A DNA stretch of 64,000 bases from assembly GCA_001584585.1 (NCBI GenBank), contig LSYV01000059.1, positions 394,757 through 458,756 on the forward strand, in the 5' to 3' direction. Positions 25,601 through 37,600 of this stretch are shown piece after piece (positions within the stretch are counted from its first letter, which is position 1; each line of letters begins with the position of its first letter). A model generated the notes under the pieces. That model had not been told where the DNA came from. It made no database searches and saw only the letters and a program-made list of their open reading frames with translations. A program made the translations under genes and the position numbers. The DNA is from Gonium pectorale (lineage: Eukaryota; Chlorophyta; Chlorophyceae; Chlamydomonadales; Volvocaceae).

Positions 25601-28600
25601 ATAGCACCGCCCGTATCAATCGGTGGATGAAGCAGTTGGGTAGTAGTGGTACGGGGCGGCGGAGAGTCACCGCACAGATGTCCCACCCACCGTAGCACTT
25701 GTTCTCAATGTTCCAGCTGCCGGCCGGGCAGGAGCAGGAGTAGGCGCTGCTGCCATTGTTGGCGGGGACGCAGGTGGCTCCCGCGACGCCCTCGGTAACG
25801 CACGGGTTGGGGTTGGCGGTGCACGGGTGGGCTGCGGGCAGCATGGAGGGCACACGGATATATATAGATGCAGACGCGGGTATGTAGGTCTATATTCAGT
25901 ACTGCGCGCGTGCATACATAGTGTGGTGGATGGTGCGCGCGGGGGAGCAGCATCCTCTGCTGCCCTGCGTGCGTACGTGCGCGCATGATGCCGATCCCGA
26001 CTCACGGTAGCATGTGTCGCCCGCGGCGTAACTCCCGTCGGGGCAGTTGCACCAGTAGCTGAAGCTGCCAAGGGGGGAGCAGGTGGCGCCGGGGACGCCG
26101 TTGGCCGCGCACTTGTTGCTGTTGCAAGCGTCAGCTGCAAATGCGTGCGGCAGATGCAGGGAAGGAGGATGGGCGAGTAGGTACGGTATTATGCCACGCC
26201 AGCCGTTCAATTCATTGCTAGCTGGCACGTGCGTTGAAAGACGGGATCCAGGGAGGCGGTGTGCGCGGCCGTTAGCTTCTGGTCACACCACTGCTGCCAA
26301 CAAACAGGAATGCCGTTAGTTCCATCGGCGCGCGCCATTGTTAGCTAGTAACCCCGTCGCCCTGCAGTCCATCGCCGAGCCCACCCACCGAAGGCAGCCG
26401 GGCAGGTACCGACGGACACGTTTGCGCCAAAGTTGCAGAAGTTGGAGGAAAGCAGCGTGTAACGTACGCCCAGCTTGTTGACGCAGGCCCACTGAGGGAT
26501 GGAGCAAGGGGGAGAGCTTGGTGCCCATTCGCCGGGCGTCATGCAGTCCAGCAACATGGTAGCGGAGAGCTGGGACCGGAGGGCGGTGTGCATAGAAAAT
26601 AATGCACGCACACTCCAATTCCATGTGGGCTAGAAGGCGAGGTAGCCGGTTACTTTAGACGATCACTTCTACTCGTCCAAGGTCTATCTCACATCCAACT
26701 TTCCGTCGCCGTCGCAGTCGACGTTGGTCGCCTTGTCGCCCATCGCCGCGTTTGTGCAGAACATGCCATCTGGGCCCCGCGGGCAGCCTGCGGTGGCAAG
26801 GAAAGCACCCAGCCATCCATGCGGCCACACCCAGCAACATCTATGTTCCTTTGCATATCCTGCCTGAAGGGCGGCATGCCGGTACAGGTCATCAAGCACT
26901 ACCCGCAATACATCCAGATAGAATAGCCTGGATGACCATCTAGCTACCTAGGACGTTCGACGACTCCTTCTCTCAAAGCGTGTACGCAACGCGGCCCCGC
27001 CCGCACGGCAGCAGCAGCAGAGGCAGAGCAATTCGCAAGCTTGATCACATCATCAGTCAGCACGTACCCGCAAAGGCAGCCGGGCAGTGCGCCGCACTGG
27101 CAGCGGTGATCCAGGTGCAGTCCTGCCCGGAGAGCACGACCGACATGGCCCCGGAGGTGTCCAGGCAGGCCCAATCCAGCCGGCCGTCGCTGTGCGATAG
27201 AGGGCGTGGCCAGGGCCCGGGCGGGGACGGCGGGTGATGAGGTGTCACGGGTACGGGTTTTCGTTTTGTTTATGCGCTGCATGCGTTTTGAAGGTGTTAG
27301 GTTTGCTTTGACGCTGTCTGCATGTGTACATAATGCCCCGTTCACACATGCCCTCCCACCCAGCCCCCGCCTTTAGGGCACGCACCCGTCGCAGTCGACC
27401 GAGTGCTGGTAGCTGTTGGCGCCGCTGCAGAAGTAGTCCGGACGCGGGCAGCCTGCGGGTAAATGGGAATGCTTGAATGGCCATGATGACGGTCATTCTG
27501 ACGTCCATGTGCGCTAGTCATCCCGCCGGTAGGTCCGTCCGAGCCAATGCACCGAACATGCCAATGCACCGTATCTGTGCTGATAGCTACAAGCATGCCG
27601 CATAGGTTGTTAGTTCAGCTGCCGCTGCTGCGCTGGCCACAACCGCCAGCAGCCGCTCACCGAAGCCGCCGAGGCAGATGTCCGGCAGCGCCTGCTTGGC
27701 CACGCAGCCCTCGGACGACAGCTTGACGTAGGTCTGGCCGTACCGATTGTAGCAGGTCCACTGCAAGGGGCGCGGTCAGCACAAAGTTGTGGGTGCTGGC
27801 ACACGCACCTAATATCCAGCGAATGTCGTCAAGACGCAAGATGGTGGTGGGTCCAGCAGCCATAGCGTATACGTACGTACGCAATGTGCTTGCGTGTAAG
27901 GCCCAGCCAGCAGGCTCCCGCAAACCTCCATGAATGCATGGCATGCGTCAAAGGTTCGCCGGTGCTCACGTCAAGTTTGCCGTCGCCGTCACAGTCCGTG
28001 TTCATGGCTGTGTCGCCGTAGGCCGCGTTAATGCAGAAGTCGCCTCGAGGGCAGCCTGCACGCACGATCATCGCGGGGGCGCACGAGGGCAACGCCGCCG
28101 TACAAAACTGGAGAGTAAGGCTCCTACGCGCAGCCTGCCATCGGTATCATTGCGAGGCCCAAGTATATGCCAAACCTGCGCAGTCAACCGAGCGTGCTTG
28201 GACAACAGTAGTCTGCAGGTACGTAGGGCTAGTAGGGCCGCCCCGGCCTAGATGGCGTGGCTGGGTAAACGATCGCACCAAAGAGCGCCGGGCAGGAGGA
28301 CTCGGGGGCCGCCGGCCAGACGGACGCGCAGTTCTGGGTCGACAGCAAAGTGCCCTTGAAGCCGTTGGAGCTGGTGCAGGTCCAGTCCAGCCTGCGCGTT
28401 ACAAAGGGTTACATGGCCCATTCGTGTAGGTCGGGCGGGGCCGGTAGGGCCGGCGTCGGGTGTCACGCGGGGGAATGAGCGCTCGATGTGATCGGTAGCA
28501 GTGCAACTTAGCTGAGGCGCGTAAGTGTGCGGCAAGTAAATGTATGGTTCAACGGCCGACAGCCTTGCGGACGGCTGGCGCGCCAGCCGTACATACATAC

Positions 28601-31600
28601 CTGCCGTCGCCGTCGCAGTCGAGAGCCTTTGCAACACCGCTCGCCATGACGCACCAGCCTGACGGCCTTGCGCAGCCTGGAAGGTGCAGCGAGGGCAGCA
28701 TGTCTACCTGGGAGCAGGGCGTGCGTAGCAACCTAAACGCCGCCGTCCAGCACGCGGCGCGAGCGCCCGTTTCATTTAAGCAGACTCCCAGCAGACACCC
28801 AACTGTCTAGTTGTCAGGGAATATGTGCGCCGCCAACGAGTCCAGGCAAGCAGCCGTGAGCGACTCACCGAAAGCGGCAGGACACGACTCTACGGGCGCG
28901 CTGGGCCAGACGGCGGTGCAGCCCTGGGACGACAGGATCGCACCGCGCGAGCCGTTGACGCTGGCGCACGTCCAATCCATCAGCTTATCGCCGTCGCAGT
29001 CCTGTGCGTAGTGGATAGATGGGTGGGATTGAGTGTGTTACGCGTACTCGGGAGCCTGCTAGCTGACCGTCGCAGATCAGGTATCCAGCGCGCGCGGCCC
29101 ACGCACGGGCCGAACGGACATACATACATGTATGTATGATGGCAGTGTCCTGTCAACACCTCCGAAGCAGGAGTAAGACCTGAACCCTAGCTTATGAATC
29201 TGGCCAGAAAGATGTAATCATCCCAAAAATGGCCGGGTCGGATGTTGTCGGGTAGCTGCAGCGAGCGCGACACGTTAACGCCGCGAGCATGAGCACGGCA
29301 TGCAGCAACATGAGGCCGCACCAGGCTCTTCGCGGTCTCGCCGAGGCCCTTGCACCAGTTCCTCGGCCGGATGCAACCTGGAGATGGATTGATTGAGGGC
29401 CAATTATGGGTCACGCGTGCGTCAATGTGCGATGCCTGAGTGCTGCCGCCCGGCCAGACAGGTCACAGTGTGGGGGCCAGCACCGCAGGACCGTGGCTAA
29501 GACGCAGGCGCGCTTTCTTGGTACCTTGGAAGGCCGCTGAGCAGGACGACACCGGTGCGAGAGGCCAGTCGTAGGCGCAGGTGGCGGTTGACCGCAGGGT
29601 CGCCTTGGCGCCGCCCTCCGTCATGCACGCGTAGTCCAGGATGCTGTCGCCGTCGCAGTCCAACTGCATTAGGGTGTCAGACGTCCCGCCGCACCATCCG
29701 TTGCCTCGCGGGCAACCTGAAGAGGCAGGGGGGAGCGCAGGGCAGGGAAGCGTCCGCGGCGCCGCGTGTGCGTGTGTGTTTATTGCCTATCGGATGACAC
29801 GGCCCAGTCGACGCAGCTATAGCCTAAGCGCTGTGCAAACATAGCGAGCGTTGCTGTTACTGAGGTCGATGAATGGGGCTCACCAAACAGCGTCGGGCTC
29901 AACCATGAGGCCGCGTTGCCGATGTTGCAGTTGTCCGTGGAAAGCTTAAGCCAGCGTTGGCCATACTTGTTGACGCACGTCCACTGCAACGCACAGGAGG
30001 GAGGAGCAGTCAAGCGAAGCGTGAAGCGCGAACAAGCAACGATGCCGCTGAGAGCGGATTGTGCCGTGCAAAGTAAGCAATGCAAGTCTGTCGGAGATGA
30101 GTGTCGACACAGATAGTTGCCAATCCCTGCCACACCACTGCCGAGAACGGCGTGGCCGCCGTATATATATGTGCAGGCACCGTGTTACCCCTTACGTATG
30201 ACTGCATGCGTCCGCCCTGAGCGAGCGTGTGTATTGTGCGGTCTACGCAGCAGCACATACACGTGGTAACAACAGTACGTAAACAAGCCGCAGCCCGTTG
30301 TACACAGCTGGGCAGTACATAGGCCAACTCCTTCAATCGCACAAAACAACAGCAACAGCATCCAGACGGCAAACTTACGTCAAGCCGTCCATCGCCGTCG
30401 ACGTCGACGTTGGTGGCCATGTCGCCCCAGTAGGTCGCGTTTGTGCAGAAGCCAGCACGCGGGCAGCCTTCACGGAAGGGCGGGCGAGGGACGAGGGGAA
30501 TGCATGGGCTGGTAGCGACAGGGCTTGGTACAGGGGCCCAACCGGACGGCTGGGAAGCTGCACGGGGAGTTACGGTGATGTTGGGCACAGCAGACGGACT
30601 CCGTACGCATGCGATCGACACCCTAAGGTCGGGGCTCGACGGGCGGTCACCCATAAGCGCACTGATTAGACTTAAAATTCCCTGCTGCACATGAGCCCTA
30701 CCGGCGCAGATACGACATACAGCAGGAATGTACGCATGCCAACGGCCGCACCCACTCAACGCGCAGCTCACCGAACGCGGCCGGGCAGGAGGCCTCGCTT
30801 GCCCACTTGACGTTTGTGCAGTTGCTCCCCGAGAGGTACGTCTCCTTGTAGCCGTCAGGGCTCATGCAGACGGCGTCCTGGGCGCCGTCCCTACGTACAC
30901 GTCGTCAAGAAGCGCGCGCGGGGTATGCAGGGTGCGATGGCTGGGGCCTAACCATGCATCCGCAGAGCGCCGCCGTACAAGGCATTGATATCAGGGCATA
31001 CATGCAATTGGCAACGGCACACGCGCCACTTGCACGGCTGAACAAACATTAACACGGCAGCACCCTCTGGACACCTACATCACAACCATACAACCAGACC
31101 AGTTCGTCCCCCGACGCGCACACACTGATCCGTTCAACAGACACGCACGCATACGCACACACGCACCCGTCGCAGTCCAGGTATTTCTCCGTGTATACTC
31201 GGTCGTTGCACCAGCCGGCGGGTGGCGTGCACCCTGCGGCAGAAGAACGGGCGGACGCGGGCCCCGTAATTCATGTCGGCATCCTGACGTAGCCAGACGG
31301 CAGGTTGATACAGCCAGCCAGCCAGCCAGCCAGCCAGCTCTAGGTCGAGCCTGGCGCCCCTGCTTGATGGGCCCCACCAGCAGTAGTGCATACATAGGCC
31401 ATGTCACCTCCTAAAAGTAACAGCTATGACGGGAGACTCACCGAGTTTGACATAGTGGCAGACCTCGGTGTTTGTGGTTGCGACAAAGTCCGCAGTTGCC
31501 TTGAGCCAGCCCGATGTGAACTCGCCCTGGGGTGGAGTGGGCACAGTTGTAAGTTCCGGCGTGGCGACGGCGTAACAGTTCCCACCGCAGCGTCCATCCC

Positions 31601-34600
31601 CACTCACAGGCACACAAGTAATAAGCTGCGTGCTGCACGCACTGCGCATCCACTCCGCGTACCTTGTATCCGGTGTTGAATGCCCTGCAGTCCGGCCGCT
31701 TGGAGCACTCAACAGCCGGGCTGGTGACCTTGGCGGGGAGGAGGTTGGCGGGCCCATCCACGCCACGACGCCCGAGGTAGCCCGGGATGACCGCACAACC
31801 TTAGCGAAGGGGAGAGGCAGCGCGCGGTAGTCCGATCTCAACTCCGCGAGCTTGCGTACGTATAACGGCCTTAGGACGACGGAACCACTAATGGCCATCA
31901 TTATGTACGTCACAATGCAATGTCTGGCTGCTCACCAAAGGCGGCGACGCAAGACGACACCGGAGCGGAAGGCCAGACAGAGTTGCAGCCCTGGGATGAC
32001 AGCAAGGTGCCTCGGGTGCCCGATGGGTGCGTGCATGCCCAATCCAGCCTGCGCAGTGCGGGAATAAGCAAGGTGAGAACAATAGCATTGGTCAAGGGCG
32101 GAATGTTTAGGGGGCTCCGGTCCGCCGCTGCCTTCGGTCCCACTTCAACCCAATGCGCAAGCAGCGCACTGGCATGCATGCTGCTGGGCATGCATGCATG
32201 CACGCAACCTCTTCGCAATCTCACCTGCCGTCGCCGTCACAGTCGAGCTGCGTCGCCTTTTCTCCCGAAGAATAGCACCAGTCGCTGGGCCGCGGGCAAC
32301 CTGTGTGTGGATATTGTCCGGTTATTGTGTCCGATATTGTGCAGTGCGGCATTCCGACATATCCCTCTTACAAGGGAACATGATGAACATGAACTCACCA
32401 AACGCGGCACGGCATGCCTCCTGACCCACAGGCCCGGCCGCGTTGCAGCTGTTCTTGACGGTCATGGTGTACAGGCCGTCCGCGGCCATGCAGGTCCACT
32501 GGAGAGGTAGGAGGGCAGGGCAACAACTCACGTAAGCATGCATTGGCATGGCACTCACTTTCGTGCTAAGGTCCCTGACAACCGCAGCCCCCTCACCCTC
32601 AATCCCGGACTCAGGTAGGGCTAGCACTTACATCCAGCTTCCCATCGCCGTCACAGTCAACATAGTTGGCCTTCTGCCCGGTTGTCGTGCAGGTCTTGCC
32701 ATCTAATCCGCGCGGGCAACCTGTTGCACGATAGGACGGCGGGCCGGGCGCATTGCACGATGCAGAGACCGACGCAGGCGATATTGCACGCAGGTGTGTC
32801 CGTTCCGTGCGTGCGCGCGTCCGCGGCTTCCAACCAACACTGCCGGGTACGGCGTCGGAAAGACAGCCAAGCCCGGCCTCATCCGCAGCCTTCACAAATA
32901 ACGGTACAAGGGGCCAGTTTGGGATTGGAGCACCTAGGCTGCCGACTATGAACCATGCTCGCTCGCACAAGCCTTGGTTGCTCGCACCTGTCCCGAGCGA
33001 TCGCTCACGCCTGTTTCGCTCGCCTGCTGTTGCTCGCTCGAGCATGCTGCTTGCTTTCTCAACACACGCACACCACTCCCCACGACTCTAGCGCGAGCTG
33101 TTCACTCGGCGTGAGACACGCGCAGACGCATACATACACGGGCTGGGCGAGCACGCGGCGCCGTGGCAACTATGACACTGCAAACGTGTAGTCGGCGTAC
33201 CATCAAACGCCGCGGGGCACGAAGAGATGTTTGCGGAGGGCCACACCGAGACGCAGCCCTGCGTCGACAGCACGGTGCCCCTCGCATACCCCTCGGCGCC
33301 CAGGCACGCCAGATCCGTCCGGGAGTCACTGCGGGGCAAGGGGTGGTAGCCGGAGCAGCAGCCGGAGATATGGTAGTCCGTTGGGGTAAACAAACATTCT
33401 GTCAAACAACGGGCCCCGCCCCCGCGGCGCCCCAGCTCTATCCGAGTTCGCGCGCCTTGTTCGCTGCCTTTCAGCGTCCCGTACACACGCACGGCCCTTG
33501 ACCACGTCGCAGGACGGTCTTACCCGTCGCAATCCAGGTACTTGAGAACGTCAAAAGGACCGCTGCACCAGCCGAACGGCCGCACACAGCCTGCGGCGGG
33601 GAGCGAGGACTGAGTGAAGAGGGCTCCGGCGCCTTTCAAGATTGCCCATCGGTTGATTAACAACAATTAGCGCGTGATGAGTCAGTGTCGCCAACACAAG
33701 CAGCTGGTGCCGGTAGTGAGCCGTGTGTACGGCTGCTGCGCGTATGGCGGCAAACCCACCTGGCTGGGTCGCGGGCAGGTTGACGGCGAAGATCTGGCTG
33801 AGACTCCCGCTGCTGCAGTCGGATAGCTTGAGCGCCGCGTTGGCGGCCGAGCTGCCGACGTCAAGGCACTTGCCAGTCGCATGCGATGGGCTGACCGTGT
33901 AGCGACCGGTGGTGGCGCCGACCTGCTTGAAGACAAACTTCTGTTCTGCAGCCGATGCCTTGCACAGGTCCAGGGCGATCCGGGCGCCGCTGGCCGTCGA
34001 GGCGGCCTCCACTTTGAAGCACATGCCGTAGGTGGTCTTGATGAAGAACGCACCGGCGGGGCTTCCTACATGCAGACATACGTACAGCGGACAGGCGAGT
34101 CCGACGTCCTTTGGCAAACAATACACGCCGTATACGGTGGTACGTACCGTCCGTACGTCTAGCACGTCGTCCCCAGTGTTGCACGCCACCGACCGAACGT
34201 TCACTTTCATAGTACCGGTGTAAGTGCCATGGTGTGCATGGAGTTACTCTGCATGCGACGGGTCCCTTGGCGCGATGCTCTCCATCCGTGTGTCCGCACC
34301 GGCGTCTTGAAGGCGGAACATCTGTGGCGGGCTGCTGTAGCAGGTGAACTGCTGGATGTACGTCCCCGGCAACTGTACGTTATTGTACACGTCCAGGCAG
34401 CTGTACGTCCCGTTGCCCGTCAGGATCGGTGCCAGGGACGACCTGAAACAAAAGAGCCGACGACGTGGATCACGGGGATGGGCATGCAATGTGGGCAAGG
34501 TCATATGCATATTACACGGGACCGCTGCGGGGACACTGTGCGGCAATTTGATAGTAGTCATCAGGAGAACACGCGGTAGCTTGGTAACTCTGCGCAATGC

Positions 34601-37600
34601 ACATTCACGGATTACAATGGATGGAGCACTTACGATATTGTCTCTGACCATTGTCGCCGACGGATGTCGCACGGCGCGCGCGGACCAATGGCATATGCGA
34701 TGGGAGGGCGGCGCAGACATACAGCCGGGACACGTCATTATATAATTACGGCGGGTAATGGTTGGAGGCAGGCATGCCGCAACGGCCGCCGTACGTGGTG
34801 CGCAGAGGAACAGAAGCGGCCCGCAGAAGTATGCAGAATTTGCCGCGTTATACTCGTGGCATACATTGCGTAACGGCGCAAGCCTCGTCGCACGCATCGC
34901 CCGGTTCAACACAGATGCACTGCAAGGGGATGAAGTTTCGGCGATTTTCAGGCGATGGCTCACTCATCGATAGGCGCAGGGCACTGCCGCCGCTGCGCAC
35001 CTGGCAGGTCAAGGTTGAAGACCTGAGCGAGTCCGTAGTTGCAGCTCCACAGCTGCAACGCCGCGCCGTTGTTCGGGGACACGCCTTCGACGTCCAGGCA
35101 CATGCGCGGGGCGTTGGTCGGGCTGATGGTGTAGCGGCCTGCGCTGCTGCCGTACTGCTGAAAGGTGAACAGCTGGTCCGTGGCCGCCGCGTCGCAGGTC
35201 GCCAAGAGGATGCGGGCGGCGTAGCCGGCGCTGGCCGCCTTGACGCAAAGACCAGCCGTGGAGACAATGGAGTACACGCCCGGTCGCCCTGCGGCCACGC
35301 ACGTGCGCACGGCGAGCGAACGGTTCCATGCGCCGGCTTTATAATCATGCTTTGTGATGTGCCTTGCCAAGCGTATGCTTGCCCTTACATAGCATGCCCC
35401 TTACTAAACTGCTGCAGCAAAAGCGCAAACGGTGCCAGCTGCCAAGTTGCGAGCGAGGCGCGCGCACGGTGACGACTTACCCGCGTACTTCACGGCAAAC
35501 TGCTGAGAGATGGAGCCATTGCAGCCATACTGTTGAATAAAGGTACCCACAGCTTGCACACCTCCAGTGATGTCAAGGCACTTTAGGTTGGCAGTGCTCG
35601 TCAGAATGGGCGCTTGCGTAGCCCTGTAAGCGACACGGCAGGCACAGCCGTACATATAGACGTGCGTGCAGTAACAAAACAGGGCATCGCTGGGTGCGTG
35701 ATAAGGTCACTGCCCTACTAGTTCAGCATCAGTGCGACGTCCGGTCTTCTCATGAGCACGTACGTGCGGCATTCCCCGACGCCGCAGACACTATGGCACC
35801 AGGTATAAATGAAACTGAGAAGGATGGAATGAAGGAGTGCCAGCATACATCAGGGTAAAATCAGAGCAAACCGCAATAATCAGTAAGGCTGTGCATGCAG
35901 TGGGCACTCGACGAACGCAACGTACCCTGCCGTCCCTGTAGTTGCACCAGCGATGGACCAGCGCGGTGGTCGACGACATACAGCAGGGTCGCAGAAGTAA
36001 GAGGGACGAGGCGTCAACGCTTATGTCGGCACAGGCGTCCTTATGGGCGCTATGCGCTTTCTTTCTACCTTGACGCTGAGTCGTCAACGAAGGCAAGCAT
36101 TCCATGACACTGGTTGTGAACAAATGACCCATGCACACATACCCACGACGCGCTTACCGTAGCAGACCAGGCTTCCGCCGTTGGGCTGCTGGGTGGCGCT
36201 GGTGCCAGCGGGGCACGCACACGTGTAACGGGGAAACGTCCTGTTGTTCGCCCCCTCGTTCGCGGTAGTAACCACCGTGCAGGTGGCCGTGGGCGCGGCG
36301 TTGGTGGCGCAGGGGTTTCCGGCGCAGAAGTCGACTGCGGGGATAGACAAGCGAGGTCGGAGCGGAGGTGAACTGCATACCGACCTGCCATGAGGTGCGA
36401 GCGCAAGTGCCGTCAATGCGAGGCTGACACGCGGCGTCCACCGGAGGCCAACGCAACATGATAACCAGCCCGCAGAAGATGCGGTCGGCACTGGTGAATG
36501 CACTTGTACGATCGCGGGCGCGGCCTAGACGTAGCCACTACATCTAGCCATGCGGCAGCTAAGCTGTAGGTGAGTATAGCCATCCAGGCAGGCATGAAGA
36601 CAGGATTCAGCAAAGCTGCACCTTGCTTCAGGTAGGAGCACAAGCCACCATAGGCGTAGAACGAGCTGACGGCGCCGTAATGGATGTATCCGCCGCTGTT
36701 AAACAGGGTGCAGCTGGCGTTGCTGCGGCACCTCGACTCGGCCTCAGCGGCCGAGTAGTGCTCATCAAAGGTGCCCGCGGCGCTGACGTAGTTCTTGTCG
36801 GAGAAGAGGAGGAAGCCCGCCTTCTCGGGACAGCCTGTGGTCGGATGTGCCGTACGGGTCGGATCGTACTCCAGGCAACCGGATCAATACACGCACGCAC
36901 ATACAACGGAACACGTCGGGCAGGGCAGGGCTTGTCGGGTTGGAGCTAAGAATGACGCTGTGCAGTCACAAACAGCGGGGCGCCCGTTCCCCGGCCCTCC
37001 GCGACCCATAAGGGTTCGTGTCGACTACGGCGTCGAATGTGGAGTTGCGGACATACAACACCACACATAAGGGCTGCCGTTTCATATGTGGCGCTTACCG
37101 TTACAGCCCAGAGTTCCGCCGGCAGGCTGGGTGGCGCTGGTGCCAGCGGGGCACGCACACGTGTAACGGGGAAACGTCCTGTTGTTCGCCCCCTCGTTCG
37201 CGGGAGTAACCACCGTGCAGGTGGCCGTGGGCGCGGTGGTAGTGGCGCAGGGGTTTCCGGCGCAGAAGTCGACTGCGGGGATAGACAAGCGAGGCGCGGT
37301 GCGGAGCTGAACTAAAAACCTTCCTTCTTATGTGCGGGCGCTTTGTCGTCAATGCAAGGTTGCATTGCTACGCGGCGGCTACAGCGGCGGCAGATCGCCA
37401 TAGCCAGCCCACAGATAGATAATGCTGCCTATACTAGTGCATGCTCAGTAGCGCGCGCGGGCGCGGCGCAGACGTAACCTGCTGCACAAATAATAAAGCG
37501 GCAGTCTAACTGTAGGTTCTTGCAGCAGCCCACCCAGGCATGCGCGAAGGCAGGATGGAACAGGCTGCACCTACCTTGCTTCAGGTAGGAGCACAAGCCA

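Noticed and set aside
34960..34966. In-frame TGA after lectin module 3 as the end of a gene
   Set aside because: The TGA overlaps a GTGAGC donor. Splicing there in phase 2 enters lectin module 4 in exactly the right frame, so the run probably continues.
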